A stretch of DNA of 64,000 nucleotides. Origin: Chlamydia trachomatis. GTDB taxonomy: Bacteria > Chlamydiota > Chlamydiia > Chlamydiales > 2-12-FULL-49-11. Positions 16,589 to 23,606 of this stretch are shown here, piece by piece. The stretch spans positions 1-64,000 of the forward strand of contig CAMBZN010000002.1 in assembly GCA_945872565.1 (NCBI GenBank), given 5' to 3'. Each line of letters begins with the position of its first letter. Within the stretch, counting starts at the first letter, position 1. The notes beneath the pieces were generated by a model. That model was not told the origin of the DNA, did not search any database, and saw nothing but the letters and a program-made list of their open reading frames with translations. Both the position numbers and the translations under genes were made by a program.

Positions 16589-17143
16589 TTAATTACCTGT
16601 TTTCTTTTTAAAAGGCATACCCATCATTTCTAAAAACTCTACACACTCTTCATCGGTGCTTGCAGTTGTTACAAATGTAATGTTCATACCTTGTGATTTC
16701 TTCATTTTATCTAAATTTACTTCTGGAAATACTGTCTGATCCTTTAGACCCATGGAGTAGTTACCTCTTCCATCACACTTCCTTTTCAAACCTCTAAAGT
16801 CTGGAATCCTTGGTGCAGATATATGGATCAATTTAAACATGAAGTCATACATACGCTTACCTCGAAGGGTTACCATCGCTCCAATCTGTTGGTCTTCTCT
16901 AAGTTTAAAGTTAGAAATAGACTTTTTAGCTTTTGTTACGTAAGGCTTCTGTCCTGTTATAATCTCTAGATCGCCGATACAGTATTGCAAAAGCTGTTTG
17001 TCGTTAGAAGCAACCGCAAGCCCCATACTCACTATGATTTTTGAGAGTTTAGGAATATTATGCTTATTCTTAAAATTAAACTTGCTTTGCAAACCGTCTA
17101 TTACAACAGTTTTATAATGTTTTTGATATTCAGTTTCTTCCAT
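16589..17143 (-). CDS. rplE: 50S ribosomal protein L5
   Basis: Binds 5S rRNA and contacts the P-site tRNA and S13. Characteristic segments are IPKLSKIIVSMGLA, then TGQKPYVTKAKKSISNFKLR, and the C-terminal GRGNYSMGLKDQTVFPE with GMNITFVTTASTDEE. The 184-residue length is as expected. The gene lies 14 bp after rplX. Confidence 0.97.
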   Translation of the reverse strand: MEETEYQKHYKTVVIDGLQSKFNFKNKHNIPKLSKIIVSMGLAVASNDKQLLQYCIGDLEIITGQKPYVTKAKKSISNFKLREDQQIGAMVTLRGKRMYDFMFKLIHISAPRIPDFRGLKRKCDGRGNYSMGLKDQTVFPEVNLDKMKKSQGMNITFVTTASTDEECVEFLEMMGMPFKKKTGN

Positions 17144-17157
17144 ATTTTCCTAAATCA

Positions 17158-17475
17158 CTAAATTGTTCTTATTACCTTATCCTTCTTGTCAGAAAGGAGG
17201 ATGTATATTTCTTTCTTGCCTTCGCTATTATGTCTAGCTCTTAGCTTATATCCTTTACCGTCTTCACAGTAAGCAACGTTAGAGATGTTAAAAGGGGCCT
17301 CAAACTCAACAATTTGTCCTTTTTGGCCTTCTTTATTACCTTTAACATGCTTCTTTTTCTTGTTAATCCCTTTTACTATAACTCTTTTTTCAGTCATAGC
17401 TTGAAGCATTCCCTCTTTACCTTTCTCATTTCCAGCAATAACGATGACTGGATCACCGATCTTTAATCTTCTCAT
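17158..17475 (-). CDS. rplX: 50S ribosomal protein L24
   Basis: Assembly-initiator protein of the 50S subunit. The KOW motif is at the N-terminus (KIGDPVIVIAGNEKGKEGML), followed by VIVKGINKKKKHVKG and the C-terminal half with FEAPFNISNVAYCEDGKG. The 105-residue length fits bacterial L24. Confidence 0.96.
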   Translation of the reverse strand: MRRLKIGDPVIVIAGNEKGKEGMLQAMTEKRVIVKGINKKKKHVKGNKEGQKGQIVEFEAPFNISNVAYCEDGKGYKLRARHNSEGKKEIYILLSDKKDKVIRTI

Positions 17476-17484
17476 AGTTCCTTC

Positions 17485-17856
17485 CTAAATTACCTCTGGT
17501 GCAAGGGAAATAATTTTCATAAATCCTTTATCTCTTAATTCACGTGCTACAGGTCCAAAAATACGTGTGCCACGTGGGTTCTCAAGTTTTTCATCTAAAA
17601 TGACACAACTATTTACATAAAATCTTAAGTATGAACCATCTGCGCGCTTAATATGCTTTTTTGTTCTAACTATTACAGCACGAACTACATCGCCTTTTTT
17701 AACCATTGATTTTGGTTGCGTTTCTTGTACAGAACAAACGATTAGATCACCAACACCAGCATAGCGTCTTTTTGATCCTCTCAATACTTTAATACACTTA
17801 ACACGTTTTGCGCCTGTATTGTCGGCAACTTCTAATTGTGATTCTTGTTGTATCAT
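17485..17856 (-). CDS. rplN: 50S ribosomal protein L14
   Basis: 50S protein at the intersubunit bridge that also binds silencing factor RsfS. The N-terminus [18 protein letters not shown] is diagnostic, followed by [21 protein letters not shown]-type sequence and the C-terminal [20 protein letters not shown]. The 123-residue length is typical. The ATG overlaps the rpsQ stop by one base. Confidence 0.97.
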   Translation of the reverse strand: MIQQESQLEVADNTGAKRVKCIKVLRGSKRRYAGVGDLIVCSVQETQPKSMVKKGDVVRAVIVRTKKHIKRADGSYLRFYVNSCVILDEKLENPRGTRIFGPVARELRDKGFMKIISLAPEVI

Positions 17857-18116
17857 TATTTATCTTCTCTCTGGTTAATCTTTGCTATGCGCCATCTCTT
17901 TAGCTTAGACATTGGACGCGTCTCTATAATTGTTACTGTGTCATCTAGTGAGCACTCATTTTTTTCATCATGAGCATAAAACTTTGTATTACGATAAACA
18001 ACTTTTTCGTAACGCTTATGTCTACCAGAATAAGTGACAGTAACAACAACTGTTTTATCCATTTTTACAGAAGTAACTTTGCCCGTATAAGACTTTCTTT
18101 CTTTTAATGCAGTCAT
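17856..18116 (-). CDS. rpsQ: 30S ribosomal protein S17
   Basis: Primary 16S rRNA-binding protein with an OB fold. Seen are [37 protein letters not shown] and the end [15 protein letters not shown], all family hallmarks. The 86 residues match usual S17 length. It is abutted by rpmC on one side and overlaps rplN by one base on the other. Confidence 0.97.
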   Translation of the reverse strand: MTALKERKSYTGKVTSVKMDKTVVVTVTYSGRHKRYEKVVYRNTKFYAHDEKNECSLDDTVTIIETRPMSKLKRWRIAKINQREDK

Positions 18117-18320
18117 TTAACTATCCTCTCCTTGCTTCAATGCTCTCTTTACAGTATGCGCTCTTGCAATTCTTTTTTTAATCACTTTGAACATATGAGG
18201 TTTTTCAGTCTTTTTCTGCAATCTTGCAGTTACTCTTAACTTCATGAGCTCTTTTTTCCATTCGATGATTTTCTTCTCTAACTCATCTGTCTTTAGGTTC
18301 TTTATTTCATCTAGTGTCAT
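18117..18320 (-). CDS. rpmC: 50S ribosomal protein L29
   Basis: Small helical protein beside the peptide exit tunnel. The 67 residues begin MTLDEIKNLKTDELEKK and contain LMKLRVTARLQKK and IKKRIARAHTV, the conserved helix-hairpin residues. Its stop directly abuts the rpsQ start, consistent with the L16-L29-S17 order of the S10 operon. Confidence 0.95.
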   Translation of the reverse strand: MTLDEIKNLKTDELEKKIIEWKKELMKLRVTARLQKKTEKPHMFKVIKKRIARAHTVKRALKQGEDS

Positions 18321-18330
18321 AGGTTATCCT

Positions 18331-18759
18331 CTAATTCTTTACCGTCTCAAGTCTTTTTACAAATCTAGTAGGAATATTTAATTTACCAGATGCAATTGCC
18401 ATAGCTCTTTGCGCATCAGGTAAAGTAATATTTCCACCAACCTCAAATAATATTTTTCCAGGTCTAATATCAACTGCCCAATGATCTACTGCACCTTTTC
18501 CTTTACCCATACGAGTTTCAGCAGGTTTCTTGGTTACTGGAGTGTGTGGGAACACACGAATCCAAACCTGACCTTTTCTGCTGAAGAATCTTGTAATCGC
18601 AATCCTACATGCTTCTAGTTCATTTGACTTAATTTTACCTCTTCCTAACGCCTGCATTCCATAATCGCCAAAAGCTACAAAGTTACCAGCTTTGCTTAAT
18701 CCTTTAAGCTGTCCTTTCTGATTCTTTCTAAATTTTGTTCTTTTCGGTTGTAGTGCCAA
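18331..18759 (-). CDS. rplP: 50S ribosomal protein L16
   Basis: 50S protein near the A-site tRNA elbow. The hallmarks [49 protein letters not shown] and [10 protein letters not shown] are all visible. The 142-residue length is slightly longer than E. coli. The gene starts 9 bp after the rpsC stop. Confidence 0.97.
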   Translation of the reverse strand: MALQPKRTKFRKNQKGQLKGLSKAGNFVAFGDYGMQALGRGKIKSNELEACRIAITRFFSRKGQVWIRVFPHTPVTKKPAETRMGKGKGAVDHWAVDIRPGKILFEVGGNITLPDAQRAMAIASGKLNIPTRFVKRLETVKN

Positions 18760-18768
18760 TGTAACCCC

Positions 18769-19413
18769 CTATCTTCCTGCGATATCTTTAGACATTTCAT
18801 TTCTAGTTATCCAAACCTTAACTCCTAGAGTACCATAAGTAGTTTCTGCTCTAGCAATTGCATAATCCAAATCAACTCTTAAAGTTTGCATTGGGATTTT
18901 GCCTTCTTTATACCATTCTTTTCTTGCAATCTCAGCACCTGCTAGTCTTCCTGAGCACTGTACTTTAATTCCTAAAGCACCTGCATCCATAGTTGATTGC
19001 ATTGCTTTTTTTAAGGCTCTTCTAAATGCGGTTCTTCTTTTTAGCTGCATAGCAATCGCTTCAGCTACTAATTTTGCATCTAGATCAGGTCTTTTAATCT
19101 CTTCCACTTCTAGCCAGATTTCTTTGCCAGTGAACTTTTTCAAGTCATTTTTTAGTGACTCGATTTCCATTCCTTTTTTTCCGATTACCAAACCAGGTCT
19201 TGCAGTGTGAATTGTTACTTCAACTTTATCGCCCATGCGCTTGATTGTAATTTTACTTGCAGACTGACATGAAGGTTTTGCGTTAAGAAAAGCTCTGATT
19301 TTGTGATCACCGATAAGACAGTTTGCAAAATCTTTCTTTGAAGCAAACCAGCTTGATTTCCAATCTTTTCTAATCGCAAGTCTAAAACCCGTTGGATTTG
19401 TCTTTTGGCCCAT
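18769..19413 (-). CDS. rpsC: 30S ribosomal protein S3
   Basis: 30S protein at the mRNA entry channel with helicase-related function. I chose the ATG at 19413, because MGQKTNPTGFRL is the universal S3 start and a GAGGAG sequence precedes it; a start 18 bp upstream would add six residues. The KH domain shows PGLVIGKKGMEIESLKNDL; the C-terminal domain has GAEIARKEWYKEGKIP and TYGTLGVKVWI. The product is 214 residues. Confidence 0.97.
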   Translation of the reverse strand: MGQKTNPTGFRLAIRKDWKSSWFASKKDFANCLIGDHKIRAFLNAKPSCQSASKITIKRMGDKVEVTIHTARPGLVIGKKGMEIESLKNDLKKFTGKEIWLEVEEIKRPDLDAKLVAEAIAMQLKRRTAFRRALKKAMQSTMDAGALGIKVQCSGRLAGAEIARKEWYKEGKIPMQTLRVDLDYAIARAETTYGTLGVKVWITRNEMSKDIAGR

Positions 19414-19414
19414 A

Positions 19415-19777
19415 CTACTTCTTCTCCTCACTTGCTATCTTGCTCTTTACGTCTACAGCAATGGTTAAATGACTTGTTTTTCTCTCGATCGGCGCTCTCA
19501 TCCCACGGCTTCTTGTCCAAGCTCTTTTATGGAATGTACCCTTGTCCACATATGCTTCTGAGATGAATAAATCATCTGAATTAGCATCTTTATTGTGCAC
19601 GGCATTTGCCACAGCAGAATTTAATGTCTTAATAAGCATACGTCCTGCTTTTGTTCCAGTTTGACTTAGTTGGAACAGAGCTTCTGGAATATTCTTCCCT
19701 CTGATTAAATTGATAACAACACGAGCTTTTTGAGGGCTTACTTTTGCGTGTTTTGTGATTGCTCTAGCAAGAGCCAT
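19415..19777 (-). CDS. rplV: 50S ribosomal protein L22
   Basis: Lines the nascent-peptide exit tunnel. Conserved blocks are KHAKVSPQKARVVINLIRGK at the N-terminus and FISEAYVDKGTFHKRAWTRS with RGMRAPIERKTSHLTI in the C-terminal hook. The 120-residue length is normal. Only one base separates its stop from the rpsC start. Confidence 0.97.
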   Translation of the reverse strand: MALARAITKHAKVSPQKARVVINLIRGKNIPEALFQLSQTGTKAGRMLIKTLNSAVANAVHNKDANSDDLFISEAYVDKGTFHKRAWTRSRGMRAPIERKTSHLTIAVDVKSKIASEEKK

Positions 19778-19791
19778 AGTTTTCTCCTAAT

Positions 19792-20055
19792 TTACTTCTT
19801 CGTTCCTGGTTTTCTATAAATACGTGTTGGAGAAAACTCACCGAGTTTGTGACCAACCATATTTTCACTAACAAAAACAGGAATAAACTTTTTACCATTG
19901 TGTACTTCAAAATTAAGGCCAATCATATCAGGCGTTACCATTGAACGTCTAGACCAAGTCTTAATTGGTGTTTTTGAACTTTCTGCTTTCGCCTTGTACA
20001 CCTTTGCACTAAGATGATGATCAACAAACGGTCCTTTTCTTAATGATCTTGCCAA
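19792..20055 (-). CDS. rpsS: 30S ribosomal protein S19
   Basis: Head protein of the 30S subunit that pairs with S13. The sequence starts [15 protein letters not shown] and holds [20 protein letters not shown] and [14 protein letters not shown], all diagnostic. It is 87 residues long and lies between rplB and rplV. Confidence 0.97.
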   Translation of the reverse strand: MARSLRKGPFVDHHLSAKVYKAKAESSKTPIKTWSRRSMVTPDMIGLNFEVHNGKKFIPVFVSENMVGHKLGEFSPTRIYRKPGTKK

Positions 20056-20065
20056 TTTCTACTCC

Positions 20066-20890
20066 TTATTTTTTCCTACGGTCTTTTACAATTAACTTCT
20101 TACTCTTTCTCTTAGATCTTGTCTTGTATCCTTTAGCAGGAGTACCCCATGGAGATGTAGGATGACGTCCTTTTGACTTTCCTTCTCCACCACCCATACA
20201 ACCATCTACTGGGTTTGTAACAGTCGCTCTAGTAAGAGGCCTTCTACCCAACCAACGATTTCTTCCTGCTTTACCAATAACCATCAGGTTATGTTCAGCA
20301 TTTGAAACAACACCTAAAGTTGCTCTGCATGTGTCTTTTACAAGTCTCACTTCACCTGAAGGCATTTTCAAAGTCGCATAACCGCCACTTCTTGCCATCA
20401 ACTGAGCTGAACTTCCAGCACTTCTGATCATCTGAGCACCTTTACCTGGCAACAACTCAATATTATGAATGGTTGAACCAATCGGCATAGAGATCAAAGG
20501 TAAACAGTTTCCTGTTCTTAAAGGAGCGTCTGAACCAGATTGAACTGAATCACCCTGCTTTAAGCCACGAGGAGCAATAATGTACTTTTTCTCTCCGTCC
20601 ATATAATGCAGCAGCGCAATGTGAGCACTTCTGTTTGGATCATACTGAATGGAGTCAACTTTTGCTTTAATACCATCTTTGTCTCGTTTGAAATCAATGA
20701 TACGGTAATGTTTCTTGTGACCACCACCACGTGCTCGTGAAGTAAGATGTCCTTTCGCGTTTCTTCCTATACCTCTTATCTTTTTTGATAACAGAGACTT
20801 CAATGGAGTCGCATTCTCTGTTAGCTCCTCAATGCCAGGAAGAACAAGAGTTCTTCTTCCAGGTGTAGTAGGCTTATATTTTCTTAGCAT
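20066..20890 (-). CDS. rplB: 50S ribosomal protein L2
   Basis: Largest primary 23S-binding protein, needed for peptidyl-transferase centre assembly. The N-terminal RNA-binding domain includes [20 protein letters not shown]. The C-terminal region carries the conserved [17 protein letters not shown] and the loop [20 protein letters not shown], with the functional His in GRHP. In most bacteria this loop reads VDHPHGGGEG; here it reads [10 protein letters not shown], an unusual change. The length is 274 residues. Confidence 0.97.
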   Translation of the reverse strand: MLRKYKPTTPGRRTLVLPGIEELTENATPLKSLLSKKIRGIGRNAKGHLTSRARGGGHKKHYRIIDFKRDKDGIKAKVDSIQYDPNRSAHIALLHYMDGEKKYIIAPRGLKQGDSVQSGSDAPLRTGNCLPLISMPIGSTIHNIELLPGKGAQMIRSAGSSAQLMARSGGYATLKMPSGEVRLVKDTCRATLGVVSNAEHNLMVIGKAGRNRWLGRRPLTRATVTNPVDGCMGGGEGKSKGRHPTSPWGTPAKGYKTRSKRKSKKLIVKDRRKK

Positions 20891-20904
20891 TTCCGATTCC
20901 TATA

Positions 20905-21249
20905 TTAACTTTCAAACCTTAATGAGGATCCCTCATGAAGAGTTACTATTGCTTTTTTGATTAACTTAGCAGCACCATGTCTGATTCCACGCTTTCTAGA
21001 CTTTTTTACTTTTCCAGGAAGGTTAATTATATTTATTTTTTTTACCTTAACGTTTTGATCTTTGTAGGTATCTTCAATCTCTTTTCGCACTTCAATTTTA
21101 TTCGCCCAATTTGCAACTACAAAAGTATATTTCTCACATTTGAAAGCTCTTAAAGATTTGTTACTTTCCATATCTTTAAGATTTGAAAGCATGCCGGATT
21201 TTTCCGTAACGTGCAAACACTTGATTACTTCAGCTTTTCTTCTATCCAT
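20905..21249 (-). CDS. rplW: 50S ribosomal protein L23
   Basis: Exit-tunnel protein that docks trigger factor and SRP. The 114-residue sequence has LHVTEKSGMLSNL near the N-terminus, YTFVVANWANKIEVRKEIED in the core and VKKINIINLPGKVKKS in the loop. The start overlaps the rplD stop by eight bases. The divergent sequence is typical for L23. Confidence 0.94.
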   Translation of the reverse strand: MDRRKAEVIKCLHVTEKSGMLSNLKDMESNKSLRAFKCEKYTFVVANWANKIEVRKEIEDTYKDQNVKVKKINIINLPGKVKKSRKRGIRHGAAKLIKKAIVTLHEGSSLRFES

Positions 21250-21910
21250 TATTTCCTCTCACCAATTCTTTAAGGTTTTCAACAGCTGTATCAATTACTA
21301 CAATATGTTGATGCGCAAGCACAGTATAACCATTTAAATTTTCTATATATTGAAACGAAGTCTTAGGTATATTAGACAAACTTTTCTGGAAATTTTTTAC
21401 TTCTTGCCCTTCACGTTTATTGAATAAAAATAAGCAACTTTTTTTCATCTCGATGCTTTTTAGAAACTTAGCCATAACTGATGTCTTCGGCACTGTGCAT
21501 CTTGTAGAAAGTTCATCCTTCAAGATAATTACTCGATCATTCTCGATTTTTTCTGAAAGTAGAGTTGCGATCACTGTTCTCTTTTCTTTTCTATTAATTC
21601 TTATGTGTTGGTCAAACTTTGGTTTAGGGGTATGAACTCTACCTCCACCTTTATACTGAGGCGCTCCTAAAAATCCTTGTCTTGCTTTACCTGTACCTTT
21701 CTGAGCATGGGGTTTTGCCCCTGAGTGATTGGCCTGGCTTCTATCTTTGGTATTTGCAGACCACTGTCTTGCGTTCTCTCTCAAAGCTCTGATATAATCT
21801 TTTGTTGACTGAGGGTGAGCTCTTCCTTCTTCTGTTAGAATAGCTAGCTCAATTGGATTAAGCTCTTTTCCATCAAGGTCATACTGTTTACATTTTTTCG
21901 ACATAGTCAT
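21242..21910 (-). CDS. rplD: 50S ribosomal protein L4
   Basis: 50S protein whose extended loop reaches the exit tunnel. The loop region is clear: KPHAQKGTGKARQGFLGAPQ followed by GGGRVHTPKPK. The C-terminal fold has DELSTRCTVPKTSVM and the ending YTVLAHQHIVVIDTAVENL. Two ATGs lie two codons apart at the start (21910 and 21904); the choice is open. The length is 222 residues. Confidence 0.95.
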   Translation of the reverse strand: MTMSKKCKQYDLDGKELNPIELAILTEEGRAHPQSTKDYIRALRENARQWSANTKDRSQANHSGAKPHAQKGTGKARQGFLGAPQYKGGGRVHTPKPKFDQHIRINRKEKRTVIATLLSEKIENDRVIILKDELSTRCTVPKTSVMAKFLKSIEMKKSCLFLFNKREGQEVKNFQKSLSNIPKTSFQYIENLNGYTVLAHQHIVVIDTAVENLKELVRGNNG

Positions 21911-21920
21911 TATCCTCTAA

Positions 21921-22562
21921 TTACTTCTTTCCCTTGATATTGTTTCGCACATAGATTGTTCCGCCATTAGATCCTGGGACAGATCCTTTGACAACCATCA
22001 CTCCAAGTTCTTTATCTATATCAAGCACTTCTAAGCCTTCAGCAAAGCGATTGTCATTACCCATTTGCCCTGAGCCTTTCTTTCCTTTTTGCACGCGTCC
22101 ATGTGAAGTTAAAGATCCAGATGATCCAAGGTGCCTTACAACAGGTCCTGCTCCATGAGATTTGTGAATACTTGAAACACCAAATCTTTTGATTACACCC
22201 TGATGCCCCTTACCTTTTGTAGTACCACGAACATCTACATACGCCCCTACTTCAAAGTAAGTAGCGTTGACGCTCTCGCCGGCTTTAAGATCAAATGACC
22301 CTCTAGACTCAACGAAAGTTTTCATAGGAGCGATTCCATCCTTAAACTGTCCAAGGTGAGGTTTTTTCGCTCTTCTTTTGTCCGCATCGCTTAGAGCAAA
22401 TGCAGCCAATTTAATAGCTTTGTAACCATCGGACTCGTCAGTTTTAGACTGAAGCACAAGGTGCGATTGAATTTCTAGAACGGTGCATGGAATATTTTTT
22501 CCACTTTTAGAACAGAATACGCGGGTCATACCACGCTTCTTTCCAATTAGAGTTAGAGACAT
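21921..22562 (-). CDS. rplC: 50S ribosomal protein L3, first gene of the S10-like operon
   Basis: Early assembly protein near the peptidyl-transferase centre. The ATG at 22562 was chosen because MSLTLIGKKRGMTRVF is the family start and AAGGAT lies eight bases before it; an upstream in-frame ATG would add 11 residues. Conserved segments are GTTKGKGHQGVIKRFGV and the GRVQKGKKGSGQMGNDN block. rpsJ (S10) is not in front of it; the operon begins with rplC, as in Chlamydia, where rpsJ sits next to fusA (from memory). The product is 213 residues. Confidence 0.96.
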   Translation of the reverse strand: MSLTLIGKKRGMTRVFCSKSGKNIPCTVLEIQSHLVLQSKTDESDGYKAIKLAAFALSDADKRRAKKPHLGQFKDGIAPMKTFVESRGSFDLKAGESVNATYFEVGAYVDVRGTTKGKGHQGVIKRFGVSSIHKSHGAGPVVRHLGSSGSLTSHGRVQKGKKGSGQMGNDNRFAEGLEVLDIDKELGVMVVKGSVPGSNGGTIYVRNNIKGKK

Positions 22563-22642
22563 ACTATTATCCTTTATAGCAGTTTCCCTTCTCATAAAGA
22601 AGGCTGAATTTTATTTAATCGTTAGGTCTGAATTTAGAATCT

Positions 22643-22670
22643 ACGATAAGTTATGCGAAGATGTTATCAA
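22643..22670 (-). promoter_or_regulatory. Weak candidate promoter for the ribosomal super-operon
   Basis: On the minus strand TTGATA (22670-22665) and TATCGT (22648-22643) are 16 bp apart and lie about 80 bp before rplC. The -10 box matches consensus poorly. I list it because some promoter is needed here for about 12 kb of tightly packed genes. Confidence 0.25.
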
Positions 22671-22676
22671 ATACAA

Positions 22677-22865
22677 TCATTTAAAGACAATGGTTTTTTT
22701 ATTTTTTTTTGCTTTGCTATGATCGAGAGCTGTTGATTCATTCATTTTAATTTTAATTACGTAGACTTTTGTCTGAGAAATGACAAAAGTTGCCCCTATC
22801 ATTGATGCAACGATAATAAAAATTAGCCATTCAGATTTTGTTAATTTTTCAACTAAGCGGGACAT
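22677..22865 (-). CDS. Small single-pass membrane protein, 62 aa
   Basis: One strong hydrophobic helix (WLIFIIVASMIGATFVIS, about residues 13-30) is flanked by a charged N-terminus and a Lys-rich C-terminal tail. The ATG lies inside the end of the upstream gene, overlapping it by 17 bp, and the pair is probably co-transcribed. It could be a minor subunit partnering the neighbouring four-helix membrane protein. Short length makes the call uncertain, but the clear helix and the overlap favour a real gene. Confidence 0.5.
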   Translation of the reverse strand: MSRLVEKLTKSEWLIFIIVASMIGATFVISQTKVYVIKIKMNESTALDHSKAKKNKKTIVFK

Positions 22866-23481
22866 TTAGCTCATATATTTTTTCAATTTCATCAATATTA
22901 CATGTGTAGTGAATAATTTGATAGGCGATATAAAGGATGATAGAAATTGCAATCACTGCAATAAGCCCCGGAAGGAAAAAAGCAGCCCCAGGAAAAAACA
23001 CCATGCCCACTGCTACCACTGAAAGCCCTAGCACAATCATGTGCATGATAATCTCTATCTTTTTTACAATGGAATAGATTTCAATATCCTGAATTACATC
23101 CAGGTTTCCGTTTCCAACTTGCTGAGCTTTAACCTCTTTTAATTTAGACGCGCACCTTGACATATTTGTTGCCAAAATCGCAACATTAAATAAGGAGATA
23201 CAAAAGCTAATCACAGCCCCTACAACGGGTATAAACTTTAAAAAGACTCCAGAAGCTAAGTAGGCTGCAGTGGTCATAAGACATTTTGCAAGAACATCGA
23301 CCGCTTTAAAGCCGATTGCAACAAGGTTTAACACCGCAAAAGAGAGCTTTGTGTTGATCCTCTCCGTATTATGCAGATGCTCAGCTTGAGCAAACCCAAC
23401 AGAACTACTTGCGCCTTGTGTATCAGGAGTTACCGTAACAAGGGCAGCTCCATCAAAAGCCGCTTGAACACCTTGACTCAT
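22849..23481 (-). CDS. Inc-like membrane protein at the Cap1 (CT529) locus
   Basis: A 210-residue protein; the ATG at 23481 follows GGGGAGA, whereas a TTG 54 bp upstream falls inside a terminator hairpin and is rejected. Two paired hydrophobic regions are visible: about residues 45-105 (LSFAVLNLVAIGF... then FIPVVGAVISFCISLFNVAIL) and about 145-195 (MIVLGLSVVAVGMVFFPGAAFF... ALIAVIAISIILYIAYQII-like). Closely spaced helix pairs are the mark of chlamydial inclusion-membrane (Inc) proteins. In C. trachomatis the Inc protein Cap1 (CT529) lies between rplC and fmt, the same position. I infer an Inc-type role; sequence orthology is not shown. Confidence 0.65.
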   Translation of the reverse strand: MSQGVQAAFDGAALVTVTPDTQGASSSVGFAQAEHLHNTERINTKLSFAVLNLVAIGFKAVDVLAKCLMTTAAYLASGVFLKFIPVVGAVISFCISLFNVAILATNMSRCASKLKEVKAQQVGNGNLDVIQDIEIYSIVKKIEIIMHMIVLGLSVVAVGMVFFPGAAFFLPGLIAVIAISIILYIAYQIIHYTCNIDEIEKIYELNVPLS

Positions 23482-23522
23482 ATTATCTCCCCAAATTTTA
23501 ATGATAATTTTATCATTAAATA

Positions 23523-23556
23523 AAAATACACGCAAGCGTAATCTTGCGTGTATTTT
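23523..23556 (-). terminator. Rho-independent terminator after the Ala-rich gene
   Basis: Arms 23523-23536 (aaaatacacgcaag) and 23543-23556 are perfectly complementary with a 6-nt loop. On the minus strand a T-run follows (tttttattt). It lies about 50 bp beyond the stop of the gene at 23607-25307 and before the start of the gene at 22849-23481. Confidence 0.8.
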
Positions 23557-23606
23557 GTAAGTTATAATTATATTAGATAATTAAAATTATAATTATTTAA
23601 TTTCTA

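Noticed and set aside
23482-23535. Longer N-terminus (TTG at 23535) for the gene at 22849-23481
   Set aside because: The extension runs through a terminator hairpin, while ATG 23481 has GGGGAGA at good spacing.
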